This document shows, one piece after another, positions 33,809 to 42,046 of a stretch of DNA of 52,510 bases. A model generated the notes under the pieces. That model was not told the DNA's origin. It did not search any database and worked only from the letters and a program-made list of their open reading frames with translations. Source of the DNA: Hyphomicrobiaceae bacterium (GTDB lineage: Bacteria > Pseudomonadota > Alphaproteobacteria > Rhizobiales > Hyphomicrobiaceae); assembly GCA_020442185.1 (NCBI GenBank), contig JAGRKS010000072.1:1-52510 (forward strand), given 5' to 3'. Within the stretch, counting starts at the first letter, position 1. Every line of letters starts with the position of its first letter. A program made the position numbers and the translations under genes.

Positions 33809-34551
33809 TCCCGCCTCCCCGTGTGGACGCCGGTGTTGTCGTCCTCGACGCGGTAGGCGATGATCGCGGCGGCAGCGGCTGCGATGACGAGCCCGACGGC
33901 GACGATGGCGAGACTGACGTTTCCGGGCGACAGCAGCCACGTCAGCTGTTCCCTGCCGGCGGTGACGACCTCGCGCCCCTGTCCGACGGCATTGACGGCC
34001 GTCGTGGCGGCGCCGAGCGGATCATCGACGATGACCTTGGTTGCGACGCCGACGGCGACGGCCGCCTGGCCTGCCCGCCGGATGGTGCGCGCGGCCTTCA
34101 CGGTGCGCGAGCCGGCGGCGAGCAGATCCTTCGCGGTCCGCTCCCTGGGGACCGCGCCGGAGGCGGCGGGGTAGAGCGTCCACGGCAGCTGGAAGTGCGG
34201 CGTGTCGACGAACGACCTCCAGTCGCCACCCCACTCGATCGGGATTTCAAGTTCCTTCGAAGCCTGTTTGAAGGCCTTCGAAATCGTCTTGTAGAGCGGG
34301 TAGTCCCACGAGATCGTCGTGTCGTCGATGTAGGCGACGATGTCGATCGCGTGGCCGGACAGGTGGCGCGACTTGAGCGTGCGCGAGGCGCCCTGCTTGA
34401 CCAGCATCAGCTGGCGCTGGCGCGTGCGCAGCCCTTCCGTCACCTGGAACGGCACTTCGGTGAGTTCGGCAGCCCTGAGCACGACCTTGATCAGGTCGGG
34501 ATGGACGCCATCCAGTCTTTGGATCGAGCGCGCGTTGAGCGTGCAGGACAT
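33805..34551 (-). CDS. M15-type L-Ala-D-Glu peptidase endolysin with C-terminal membrane segment
   Basis: A 248-residue peptidoglycan hydrolase. The peptidase part, residues 1-130, carries the zinc site of the M15/VanY-like family: SRHLSGHAIDIVAY (His and Asp ligands) and DTPHFQLPW (late His). After a linker, a hydrophobic stretch near residues 212-235 (VSLAIVAVGLVIAAAAAAII) could anchor it in the membrane. No signal peptide is seen. It is the first gene of the lysis/packaging block and has a GTCCCCGTGACG element about 60 bases upstream. No separate holin gene is evident. Confidence 0.88.
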   Translation of the reverse strand: MSCTLNARSIQRLDGVHPDLIKVVLRAAELTEVPFQVTEGLRTRQRQLMLVKQGASRTLKSRHLSGHAIDIVAYIDDTTISWDYPLYKTISKAFKQASKELEIPIEWGGDWRSFVDTPHFQLPWTLYPAASGAVPRERTAKDLLAAGSRTVKAARTIRRAGQAAVAVGVATKVIVDDPLGAATTAVNAVGQGREVVTAGREQLTWLLSPGNVSLAIVAVGLVIAAAAAAIIAYRVEDDNTGVHTGRRE

Positions 34552-34597
34552 GCCGGTCTCCTCGTAAGTGCGAGGAGAGCTTGCGCCCGCGCGGCAG

Positions 34598-34615
34598 CTG
34601 GCGTCACGGGGACGC
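34598..34615 (-). promoter_or_regulatory. Late-promoter element A (lysis/packaging block)
   Basis: Reading leftward: GCGTC-CCCGT-GACGC, a perfect 5-bp dyad with a 5-base centre, followed by CAG. The 16 bases GTCCCCGTGACGCCAG are identical to element B at 48262. It lies in the only gap between the Mor-like middle genes and the endolysin gene, the place of Mu Plys. Confidence 0.6.
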
Positions 34616-34620
34616 AGATG

Positions 34621-34812
34621 TCAGCATTCACCTTGGCTTGGGGGGGGCGCTTGTTCGGCGTGCGGCCTGTTGTTGAGCGATGATATCTCGCTTTGCAGGA
34701 ATCCGACAACCATGTCGACGGGGGCGATCGCTTCCATCAACTGGACGAGGCGCGCCAGCGTTTCGCGGGCTTCGCGTTGAGCGCGGCTCATGCCGTCGCG
34801 GTTCGTGCTCAT
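34621..34812 (-). CDS. 63-residue phage protein, unknown function
   Basis: Product begins MSTNRDGMSRAQREARETLA; largely helical and charged with a Pro-rich tail. The ATG overlaps the Mor stop as ATGA. No family recognised. It is the last gene before the late promoter element. Confidence 0.6.
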   Translation of the reverse strand: MSTNRDGMSRAQREARETLARLVQLMEAIAPVDMVVGFLQSEISSLNNRPHAEQAPPPSQGEC

Positions 34813-35315
34813 GGCTCGCTCCGTTGGTCTGGTTTGGGTAGGCTCGGCATCGCTGTCCCGGCCTCGAACATGTCGAGCTGCGTGCCGTCGATCATCCGCC
34901 GCAGCGCGGCGCGGTTGCGTTTGACGGTGCGGCGCGTGCAGCCCGTGCGTCGCGTGATCTCAGTGGAGTTGAGCCCCTGGGCGATCAGCCGCTGGACGCG
35001 CGCCTGCCGCTGTGCCCGGTTCATCACCGGACCGCGCGGCAATTCAAGTTCGATGCCGGACGGCGAGCCGAAATGCTCGCAGAGCAGATGGGCGGCGTGC
35101 TCGCCGACGCACAGCGTCAGCCAGTGATGCGGCCCGGCGGTGCGCGGGATGTAGACGCGGTTGCCGCCGTAGCGGTCGGCCAGCGTCAGCGCCGCCTCGA
35201 TACCGGCGACGTCGGCGATCTCGACGAGCAGCTCCGGGAGGTCGCCGAACGCGGCATCCTCCTCGTCGGCTGGCACCAGCGCCACCGGGCTCGGCCGTTG
35301 CAGGAGCTCGCTCAC
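34809..35315 (-). CDS. Mor-family transcription activator
   Basis: A 168-residue homologue of the Mu middle-gene activator Mor and late activator C. The N-terminal dimerisation part has LADRYGGNRVYIPRTAG and LCEHFGSPSGIELELPRG. The C-terminal helix-turn-helix is QRLIAQGLNSTEITRRTGCTRRTVKRN. It is the only Mor/C-type gene in the window, so it is the best candidate to act at the GTCCCCGTGACG elements. A GTG at 35315 overlaps the upstream stop as GTGA. Confidence 0.87.
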   Translation of the reverse strand: MSELLQRPSPVALVPADEEDAAFGDLPELLVEIADVAGIEAALTLADRYGGNRVYIPRTAGPHHWLTLCVGEHAAHLLCEHFGSPSGIELELPRGPVMNRAQRQARVQRLIAQGLNSTEITRRTGCTRRTVKRNRAALRRMIDGTQLDMFEAGTAMPSLPKPDQRSEP

Positions 35316-35569
35316 ACCCAGACCTCTTTGATCTGCGGCTGGTCGCCCTCGGTGCGCCCGATGTTCGTCAGGCCGTCCGGCAGCGCCGCGCGCGCCGCGT
35401 CGAGACTGTCGTAGGCGTAGCCGATAGGATCGACCCAGATGCGGCCGGAGTGACGGCCGAACATGGCGCGCTGCCGGCGCACGATGTAGCCGTCCGGGTA
35501 GTCGGCGGGGTGCTCGAAGATCACCCAAAGCTCAACGTAGTCGTGATGCGAATCGCGTGCGTGGCCCAT
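35312..35569 (-). CDS. 85-residue phage protein, unknown function
   Basis: Product MGHARDSHHDYVELWVIFEH, continuing with YIVRRQRAMFG and ALPDGLTNIGRTEGDQP, with a compact alpha/beta composition. GGAGG sits 6 bases before the ATG. No family is recognised with confidence. It lies between gemA and mor and is probably part of the early/middle transcript. Confidence 0.68.
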   Translation of the reverse strand: MGHARDSHHDYVELWVIFEHPADYPDGYIVRRQRAMFGRHSGRIWVDPIGYAYDSLDAARAALPDGLTNIGRTEGDQPQIKEVWV

Positions 35570-35571
35570 GC

Positions 35572-36246
35572 CTAACCTCCCCTTGTTGCCGCCTTGGCGA
35601 GCGCCCGCCGCAGCCGTCCGCCGAGTGCCGCGATGGCGCGGTCCCAGTCCGCCGCGTCGAGATGTGCGAGGCCGCGTGATTTGCCGGTGACCTTGCAGAC
35701 GTAGTCTTCGAGGAATGACGCGCCCTGCCAGTAGCCGGGCTTGACGTCGCCGAGTTCTTCGAGGCGACGCACCTGGGCCTCGACGACGGCGCGGCGCGGG
35801 TTCGTCGTCTCGTCGCCCCAGTCGACGCCGGCGGCGCGGGCGAGCCACGCCTTCAGCCCCTCGATCGCCTTGTTGGCGGACTGAGCCTCGATGAGGAACC
35901 GGGTGTGCTCGACGCGCGTCTGCCGCTTGACGAACGCGATCATCGCCGCGTCGCTTCTGTCGCGCACGACACCGAGGTGCCACGCGGATATCCACAGCGC
36001 CCGGAGCTTGCCGGCATAGGGGCCGGCGGCGGCTGGGTAGACCGCCGCCGGCCTTACGCCCGACGGGCGGCCGAGCTTCTCACACACAAGCCGAAGCTCG
36101 CCGTCGGAGAGGTTGCGCGCGCTGCGCTTGCCGGTCTCGCGCTCCAGGAAGTCGCGATAGGCCTCGTCGTCGAGGCCGGCCTGCTTCGCCAGCACATGCA
36201 CGCGTGCCAGTGCTGCGCGAGATGGCGTTGAGAGCGCGCGTGTCAT
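35572..36246 (-). CDS. GemA-like regulatory protein (DUF1018, Mu gp16)
   Basis: A 224-residue protein: N-terminal ALARVHVLAKQAGLDDEAYRDFL, then the linker, and KLRALWISAWHLG and FIEDY-like elements typical of DUF1018 (GemA), the Mu early protein that affects host gene expression and DNA supercoiling. Its place directly before mor is conserved. The start lies a few bases after the previous stop. Confidence 0.85.
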   Translation of the reverse strand: MTRALSTPSRAALARVHVLAKQAGLDDEAYRDFLERETGKRSARNLSDGELRLVCEKLGRPSGVRPAAVYPAAAGPYAGKLRALWISAWHLGVVRDRSDAAMIAFVKRQTRVEHTRFLIEAQSANKAIEGLKAWLARAAGVDWGDETTNPRRAVVEAQVRRLEELGDVKPGYWQGASFLEDYVCKVTGKSRGLAHLDAADWDRAIAALGGRLRRALAKAATRGG

Positions 36247-36249
36247 CGG

Positions 36250-36531
36250 TCAGGCTCCACTGGTCGCTAGCTGCGCGCCGGGCAGCTCCAGCACAGCCGA
36301 ATAGCGCGGCACCAGCCGCCCGGAGACGCGGTAGCAGGCGGAGACGATGACGTCGTCGGCTTCGCGCACGACGACGAGCGTCGAGCGGCGCGACTGCGCG
36401 ATCGCCCAGCTTTGCAGGCTGTGCTCCAGCCCGTAGACGAACGCCTCGGCCGCCTCCTGCGCGGTCCGCGCCACGATCGGCTTCCACTCGTTCGGCTCGA
36501 CAGCGAGCCTCACTTCGAAACGCTTGTTCAT
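36250..36531 (-). CDS. 93-residue phage protein, unknown function
   Basis: Product MNKRFEVRLAVEPNEWKPIV with VVVREADDVIVSACYRVSG; alternating strands and helices, no known motif. It lies between gam and gemA in the early operon, with short gaps on both sides. Confidence 0.68.
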   Translation of the reverse strand: MNKRFEVRLAVEPNEWKPIVARTAQEAAEAFVYGLEHSLQSWAIAQSRRSTLVVVREADDVIVSACYRVSGRLVPRYSAVLELPGAQLATSGA

Positions 36532-36552
36532 GTGCCCCTCCCGATGCGGCCG

Positions 36553-37059
36553 TCAGCCGTTGGTCTCGATGGTGATGGTTTCGCTCGCCTCGATGATCTC
36601 GACGCCCGGCACGCGCGCGGCCTGCGCCGGCTGGCGCAGCATCTCCGCCTTGTCGACCTCCTCGACGACGCGGATGAAGCGCGTGAGCTTGGCCGCCCTG
36701 AGCGCGGTCAACACGTCGTCTTCCGCGCTGCTGAGCCGGACGCGCATCCGGCCCTTGCGCCACGAGACGGTTCCGGTCGCGAGCCGCACCGACTTGGATC
36801 GGCCGCCGTTGGTCAGTTCAGCTCGGTGCGCGTTGCAATAGTCGCGCACTTGGGTTTCGAGGCGCGCCACCTCGGCGTCGAGGGGGGCGCGTTGCGCGAC
36901 TTCGCGTTCCCGCAGGATGGCGATATGGGCTTCGACAGCAGCGGCGTTTTCCTTGAGCGTCGCGGTCAGTTCGCCGATGCGGCCGAGGATCGCCTCGACC
37001 TCGGCGATCGACTGCGGCACCTGCTGGCTCGGCGTCACGGATTTTCTTGAAACGGCCAT
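36553..37059 (-). CDS. gam: Mu Gam-like host-nuclease inhibitor
   Basis: A 168-residue Ku-like DNA-end-binding protein that protects phage DNA from exonucleases. The long N-terminal helix (EVEAILGRIGELTATLKENA), CNAHRAELTNGG, the SVRLATGTVSWRKG strand and the FIRVVEEVDKAEML segment fit the Gam family throughout. Early-operon position as in Mu. Confidence 0.92.
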   Translation of the reverse strand: MAVSRKSVTPSQQVPQSIAEVEAILGRIGELTATLKENAAAVEAHIAILREREVAQRAPLDAEVARLETQVRDYCNAHRAELTNGGRSKSVRLATGTVSWRKGRMRVRLSSAEDDVLTALRAAKLTRFIRVVEEVDKAEMLRQPAQAARVPGVEIIEASETITIETNG

Positions 37060-37078
37060 TTGGCGGGCATCCTTGTTG

Positions 37079-37369
37079 TCAGGCCGCGTCGCCGCCGCTG
37101 GCGGCGGTCGAGGGGCGGCACGTGGGAAACGTCAAGACGTTGCTGGCTGGCGGCACGTCGACTGTCGTCAGCGGGCTGGCGGCACGCGGCAGTTCACCGG
37201 CCTTGAGGCGGCGCTCCAGCATGCGTTCGAGTTTCTGCGCGTCGCGCGCGGCTTCGAGCAGGAAGGTGACGATCGACTGGACGGCGTCGGGCTTGAGCAC
37301 CGCGCCGTCTTCGCTGTAGGCGTCGAGGCTGTTGGCGAACGACGTCAGGGACAGGGATAGAAAGCTCAT
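37079..37369 (-). CDS. 96-residue phage protein, unknown function
   Basis: Starts MSFLSLSLTSFANSLDAYSE at ATG 37369, which overlaps the upstream stop as ATGA and has AGAGG upstream. The central helical part (LLEAARDAQKLERMLERRL) is charged. No family recognised. Confidence 0.62.
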   Translation of the reverse strand: MSFLSLSLTSFANSLDAYSEDGAVLKPDAVQSIVTFLLEAARDAQKLERMLERRLKAGELPRAASPLTTVDVPPASNVLTFPTCRPSTAASGGDAA

Positions 37370-37776
37370 TTGGAACCTCTGAAGTTGGGGCACGTCGGAC
37401 AGGCGCGATAGAGGCGCGCACGCATAGATGACGCGAATGGAGGTACGGACTTCTTTTGGTGATCGAGACAGACATCACGCGGAATTTCATCGCAGATGGG
37501 GCATTGCACGGTCGCGGCCATCAGCGCGCCACGGATCACGTCTGCCGCCCGTTCAAGGTCGCCCTTGTAGGAGCCGTTGAGCAGCTGGCTGATGACGCTA
37601 GGGCTGTAGCTCAACCGCTGCGCTACCTTCGCTCGTGTGAGCGCGTCGCAGGCTTCGGCCAGAACGAGCATCCAGTCGGGCACGCGTTGTGCGTCGCCGC
37701 CGCCCCAGGTGTCGACGACGGTTGCCGTCGCCGACACGACATTGCGTCCCGAGCCCTTGGCAAATCCACGCTTCAT
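37366..37776 (-). CDS. Phage helix-turn-helix protein with zinc-binding cysteines
   Basis: A 136-residue protein. Residues 30-70 form a Cro/CI-like helix-turn-helix (TRAKVAQRLSYSPSVISQLLNGSYKG). The second half has CPICDE and CPTCPNF plus a further Cys and His (DVCLDHQ), probably one zinc site. Likely an early DNA-binding regulator. The ATG at 37776 overlaps the previous stop as ATGA. Confidence 0.72.
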   Translation of the reverse strand: MKRGFAKGSGRNVVSATATVVDTWGGGDAQRVPDWMLVLAEACDALTRAKVAQRLSYSPSVISQLLNGSYKGDLERAADVIRGALMAATVQCPICDEIPRDVCLDHQKKSVPPFASSMRARLYRACPTCPNFRGSK

Positions 37777-38420
37777 GACCGCACCTCTTCGAGCTTGGTC
37801 GCTTCGCCCATGACACATCCGAGGTTTGGGTCCCATACAAAGCGGGCACGCAGCACCTGCGGCGCAGCCGGGCCGGTGTTCATCTTCGGCCGCATCCGGT
37901 AGAGCGTGCCGCGATCATCTGTCCTGGAGATCAGGTAGCCGGCGGCGGCAAGCTCTACGACGTAGCGCTCTGCGAACGCATGTGTGATCGTCAGTTCAGG
38001 GCTGCTGACCGCGACAACCAGATCGTCGATCGTGAAGAAGCGCAGCATCTTCATGCCGCGCCAAAGATAGCTCTGACGTGTCGCTTGGACGCGCGGCCGG
38101 CCGGCTTGCGTTAGGCGTGGCGCTTCGGCTTGCGGTCGCAGGATGCGCAGGATGCGCGATGTGCTCGATCCGCCGATGAAACCGGCCCTCGTGAGCGCGT
38201 CGAGATAATGCGAGAGTGTTTCGCGGGCGTCCATCGGCACGCGCTGCAGCACCTCGGCGGATGTGAAGCCACCTCGGCCGTCGAGGTAGCGCAGCAGTGT
38301 CCAGTAGCCGTCCTCGCTGCGCGGAATTGTCAGCGTCACGCAGCGCGCTGCGAACGCGTCTCGAATGCGCTCGGGGATGGTCTGGCGTGGCGGCTTTGTC
38401 GGGGGTGCGGTAGCCAGCAT
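37773..38420 (-). CDS. Phage protein with winged-helix-like repeats
   Basis: A 215-residue basic protein located directly after the B gene; the ATG overlaps the B stop as TGATG. Two segments look like winged helices: GYWTLLRYLDGRGGFTSAEV to LSHYLDALTRAGF, and MKMLRFFTIDDLVVAVSS to YVVELAAAGYLI. Function unknown; DNA binding during transposition or early regulation is likely. Confidence 0.68.
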   Translation of the reverse strand: MLATAPPTKPPRQTIPERIRDAFAARCVTLTIPRSEDGYWTLLRYLDGRGGFTSAEVLQRVPMDARETLSHYLDALTRAGFIGGSSTSRILRILRPQAEAPRLTQAGRPRVQATRQSYLWRGMKMLRFFTIDDLVVAVSSPELTITHAFAERYVVELAAAGYLISRTDDRGTLYRMRPKMNTGPAAPQVLRARFVWDPNLGCVMGEATKLEEVRS

Positions 38421-39169
38421 CACGCGGCCCTCCGGCGCGGCGGCTCGCCGGTGAAGAATGGGGCGTCGCCCCACTCGGCGAGCGACAATTGTTTGCGACC
38501 CTTGAGCTGCGCCTTCTCGCGGACGCGATCGAGATTGACGGCGATTCGTCGCGCGCGGCCGTCGCTCGCCTTGAGGATGGCGGCGAGCAGGTCGTCGGCA
38601 ATCTCGGCGCCCGCAGCATAGATGCGGGCGAGGTGTCGCGTGTCTTGGATGTCCGCCGGCACGGCTGCGACCCAGTCGAGCATCCGATTATGCGTGCGCT
38701 CGAATTTTTGCAGCTTGACCGGCAACAACTCCTCGCCGATCAGGATCACCGGAGCTTGGCTCTTGTCATGGATCTCACGAACGAGATCGATCATCCCTTT
38801 CTTGGCCAGAAAGTCGGCCTCGTCGATGATCAGCGGCCTGTCGCGCTCTTCGGCCAGCCGATCCACGATCGACGAGACCAGGTCGGGCAGCGCCCCATGC
38901 CCCAGTGAGCCGAGACCGAGTTCACGCAGTATTGCCAGACACAGCGTCTTGCGCGTCCACGTTTCACCCAGTTCGACATAGTAGGCTCGTGACCGGTTTG
39001 CAGCCCAGATCGCTGAGAAAGTTTTACCGTAGCCCGAATGGCCGTAGAAGCAGGCCATGCCCGGCAGGTGGCTGGCGCGACCGATGACGCGTTCCACCAG
39101 CTCGTTGAATAGTGCCATGTTGCGCAGCGGCGCGTAGGATTTCACGCCGTCTTCGGATGCACGTGTCAT
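38420..39169 (-). CDS. Transposition target-DNA activator B (MuB-like AAA+ ATPase)
   Basis: A 249-residue ATPase. Walker A is FYGHSGYGKT near residue 41, Walker B is PLIIDEADFL, and later HLARIYAAGAEI and GRARRIAVNLDRV are typical of the AAA+ lid. It binds target DNA, activates the transposase and gives target immunity. It lies directly after the transposase gene, as in Mu. The N-terminal helix-turn-helix domain of MuB is absent, giving the shorter form seen in many Mu-like phages. Confidence 0.92.
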   Translation of the reverse strand: MTRASEDGVKSYAPLRNMALFNELVERVIGRASHLPGMACFYGHSGYGKTFSAIWAANRSRAYYVELGETWTRKTLCLAILRELGLGSLGHGALPDLVSSIVDRLAEERDRPLIIDEADFLAKKGMIDLVREIHDKSQAPVILIGEELLPVKLQKFERTHNRMLDWVAAVPADIQDTRHLARIYAAGAEIADDLLAAILKASDGRARRIAVNLDRVREKAQLKGRKQLSLAEWGDAPFFTGEPPRRRAA

Positions 39170-39231
39170 CCTCTCTCCCTTCCCCTGTTAAGGCGCACTT
39201 CGCCGCGCCAAGCGGCACACCACTGGTCACG

Positions 39232-41493
39232 TCACCCGAATAACCACTCAACGCCGAAGTCGGCGAGCATCGCCTTGTGTGCCGCGTACTCCGGCATCGT
39301 CCTGTAGCCGCCGAGCCAGACGAGTTCGTCGGCCGGCACGTCCACGCCTTCAGCCAGCGCCTGCTCCATCTGGTAGGCGCGGCGGAATCTGTGTTTCGGG
39401 GTCTCGGGCAAATCGACGACGCGCGCGGCTTTCGCGCGCGCGGTATGCGCCGGAGCCCGTTCGGTGAATTCGGCCTCGAAGTGCCGCCGCTTCTCGTCGT
39501 CAGCGCTCGCCGGCACGTCGGTCGATCGGCCCAGCGTGCCGGCCTCGGCCTCGGCAACGAGTTGGGCGTAGGTGTCGGCGGCCTTGCCGGTGAGTTTCTT
39601 CTCGCGCGGCCGTTCGGCTCGTGGCGTCGCAGCGTCGGCGGCGGCTTCGAGGGCCGGTGTCGTGTGTGCGTCGCTCCGTGCCGGGAAGGCGAGAACGGTG
39701 CCGGCGTCCTTCTCGGCCTGCCGAAGCACAGCCTCGATCATGTCGCGTGGCTTGATACGCTTTGCCGCCCGCCGGATCGGCTCGACCTGCTCCTTCAAGA
39801 CGCGAGCCTGTTCGGCGCGTGCGGCGGCCACCGCCGCCGCACGCTCGATGCCGAGCCGCTCGGGACAGATGGCTTCGGCGAGAAACCGGGCGCCGTCTGC
39901 TTGAAAACAGTAGACGCGGCCCATGTCGCTCGGGTCGTGACGAACGAGAACTTTCTCGCCCGGCATGATCGTCGATGAGATGAAGAACGCGCCGTCGATC
40001 TTGATGCCCTGCTTGCCGACGGTGCGAATGCCGTGCTGGCCGGGCACCGGGGCGAGCAGCATGTCGAGTGCGCGCACGTCGTCGACGCGCTTGATACGGC
40101 CGGCATGGCTCGCGGCGCGTGCGAACGGGCTCATGCGCTGAGGCAGCGCGGAATGCGGAGCTTGGCCATATTGAGCATCAGCCCAGCGGTCGGCATAATC
40201 CTGCAGCTCGGACGAGTTCAGCTCGACCGCGAACGCCTGATCCGCCTTCTCGCCGAGCCGTTGAGCGAAGGCCTTCCGCTGTTCGATTGCCTTGCGATCG
40301 GCCACCGAGTGACCGACGAAACCGGGGAGCAGCGGCATCAGATCGCGCTGCAGCGTTCCAATGGCCCGTTCGACGATGCCCTTCTGCTCAGGCGAGAAGG
40401 GGTCGCACATCTCGTGCGTGACCCCGAGCGCGGCGAACGCGCGCCGGACGGCATGCGCCTTGAAGTCTGCGCCGTTGTCGGTCTTGACCGTCTCGGGCAC
40501 ACCCCAGGCGAGGATCGCCTTGCGCACCAGCAGCAGCACCGCCTCGGCGGTCGGCGTCCGCGACACGGAGATGATCATGCGCCGCGACCAGATGTCGATC
40601 AGTGCGTAGATTTGGTATCGCCCGTCCGTGCAGAGCATGTCTGCCGGCGACGCGTCAACCTCCCACACCTGGTTCAGTCGTTCGACGGTCTGGCGCGCGA
40701 GTCCTGAGACCCTGTAGGCCGACTTGAACCGGTCGGGGTTCGTCATGCGCGTCAACGCGAGTTGGTTGCGCCACTTCCACGCCGAAATGAAGCGGCGAAA
40801 GGCGCGCTCCTGCGGCAACCCGACAGAGATCACCTCGCCGGCGTCGGATGTGATCTCGAAGAGATCGCCGAACGTGGCGCGCACCAGGGCGCGAACGTGG
40901 GCGGCCGTCAGGTGCGGCTGGCGCGCCAGCGCGCCGCCGATCAGGTCGGCGACCGCACCGTCATTGGCGGCTTCGAGAATGCTCGGCGTGGCAATGCGCC
41001 CCTGCCGGCCGGCCAGTCGACTGCCGTCGGTGTCCGTGCGCCAGCGGCGGAGGGTGCGAGCTGAAACGCGCTTGATCGCAGCGCGAACCCACTCGTCGGC
41101 CGCGATGTAGCCGGAATTGTAGGCATGGGCGAAGCCGTCCTCGGCGGCGCGCGGCGACAGTCCGGCCGTCGCGGCATAATGGCGATGCAGGCCGAGGATC
41201 GCGGCGCGTGCGTCGCGCAGCAGCGTGGCGTCCGTCGCTGGCGCTGCGGCCGGCCTCTGCGGCCGGATCGCGTCTCCGGCGAGCACGATGCGCGCCGCCT
41301 CGGGCAGTAGCGTGACGTGGTACTCGATGCCGCTGGCGCCACCGCGCGCCGTACGCGTGAGCAGAGAGCCGTCAGGGGCGCGCGCGGCCAGCCAGCCTTC
41401 GCGCTGCGCCAGCTTGTGGATGCCGCGCTTTGACATCGGCAGCCCCGGCAGGGCGCGCTTGGCGATTTCGGCGGCGGTCCACCACTCCCTCAT
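39232..41493 (-). CDS. Mu-type transposase A (DDE recombinase)
   Basis: A 753-residue transposase. Residues 1-65 are the Mu-type N-terminal winged helix (WWTAAEIAKRALPGLP). The catalytic core has Asp280 (QVWEVDASP), Asp339 (VKTDNGADF) and Glu375 (KGIVERAIG) with exactly 35 residues between the last two, so the triad is intact. Mu-transpos_C follows, then a long basic, Ala-rich tail for B interaction. GGGAG lies 8 bases before ATG 41493. The prophage should therefore be competent for replicative transposition. Confidence 0.96.
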   Translation of the reverse strand: MREWWTAAEIAKRALPGLPMSKRGIHKLAQREGWLAARAPDGSLLTRTARGGASGIEYHVTLLPEAARIVLAGDAIRPQRPAAAPATDATLLRDARAAILGLHRHYAATAGLSPRAAEDGFAHAYNSGYIAADEWVRAAIKRVSARTLRRWRTDTDGSRLAGRQGRIATPSILEAANDGAVADLIGGALARQPHLTAAHVRALVRATFGDLFEITSDAGEVISVGLPQERAFRRFISAWKWRNQLALTRMTNPDRFKSAYRVSGLARQTVERLNQVWEVDASPADMLCTDGRYQIYALIDIWSRRMIISVSRTPTAEAVLLLVRKAILAWGVPETVKTDNGADFKAHAVRRAFAALGVTHEMCDPFSPEQKGIVERAIGTLQRDLMPLLPGFVGHSVADRKAIEQRKAFAQRLGEKADQAFAVELNSSELQDYADRWADAQYGQAPHSALPQRMSPFARAASHAGRIKRVDDVRALDMLLAPVPGQHGIRTVGKQGIKIDGAFFISSTIMPGEKVLVRHDPSDMGRVYCFQADGARFLAEAICPERLGIERAAAVAAARAEQARVLKEQVEPIRRAAKRIKPRDMIEAVLRQAEKDAGTVLAFPARSDAHTTPALEAAADAATPRAERPREKKLTGKAADTYAQLVAEAEAGTLGRSTDVPASADDEKRRHFEAEFTERAPAHTARAKAARVVDLPETPKHRFRRAYQMEQALAEGVDVPADELVWLGGYRTMPEYAAHKAMLADFGVEWLFG

Positions 41494-41620
41494 GCGGCAC
41501 TCCCGAAAGTTGCCGGACGGGCGTGGGCCGCGCCCGTCCGGGCCGGACGCCTCGAACATGGAGAGAGAGGGCCGCGCGAGCACGCCGGGAGCGCCGATGT
41601 TGAGGCGGTCGCCACAGAAA

Positions 41621-41632
41621 CGTGACGGGGAC
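41621..41632 (-). promoter_or_regulatory. Variant GTCCCCGTCACG element before transposase A
   Basis: Reading leftward, ATGCGCATTC is followed by GTCCCCGTCACG, one base different from the late elements A, B and C. It lies in the gap between the Ner-like gene and the A gene. Confidence 0.4.
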
Positions 41633-41641
41633 GAATGCGCA

Positions 41642-41917
41642 TCACGGGCGCCCCCCCATTTGCGAGACGGGCGCGCGCTTTTTGCGTAAGGTCAATCGAC
41701 GGCCCCGCGAGTCGTAGCGGTCGGGCCAAAGCACGTGGAGCGGCACCTTGATGAACTTGGCGATGGCACGATCCGCCGCGGGGAAAGGCACATGCAATGA
41801 TGTGCTGCACGCGCGCCGCGATAGGCCGGCGTCTTCAGAGAGTTGCGCAAGCGTAGCGCCTCGGCGATGCACTTCGGCCACGATTCTGTGACGGTCCCAA
41901 TTAGATGCAGTCGGCAT
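41642..41917 (-). CDS. Ner-like DNA-binding regulator
   Basis: A 91-residue member of the Ner/Nlp family. WDRHRIVAEVHRRGATLAQL followed by SEDAGLSRRACSTSLHVPFP is the helix-turn-helix, and HVLWPDRYDSRGRR is the family's C-terminal tag. In Mu, Ner shuts down early and repressor transcription. It is divergent from the repressor across an AT-rich operator region. The ATG at 41917 fits the family N-terminus, though its ribosome site is weak; a TTG at 41962 is in frame. Confidence 0.85.
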   Translation of the reverse strand: MPTASNWDRHRIVAEVHRRGATLAQLSEDAGLSRRACSTSLHVPFPAADRAIAKFIKVPLHVLWPDRYDSRGRRLTLRKKRAPVSQMGGRP

Positions 41918-41961
41918 GATGGAGAATGCACCCTTTTCGATGCGCTCAGGAGCGAGTGACA

Positions 41962-42046
41962 ATTATCTGTTACCTAAGAAAGTACTAATTCGTTACGTCG
42001 GTCAATACGGAAATGAGGCGTGCCGCCACAAAATTGGAGTGGCGTC
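41962..42046. promoter_or_regulatory. Divergent operator/promoter region between ner and repressor
   Basis: An AT-rich island in a GC-rich region. It contains two GTTAC words 24 bases apart and an imperfect dyad TACCT-N4-AAGTA around 41972-41985. Promoter-like AT words (GATAAT leftward, TAATTC rightward) lie among them. By position it is the lysis-lysogeny switch and perhaps the transposition enhancer. Confidence 0.5.
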
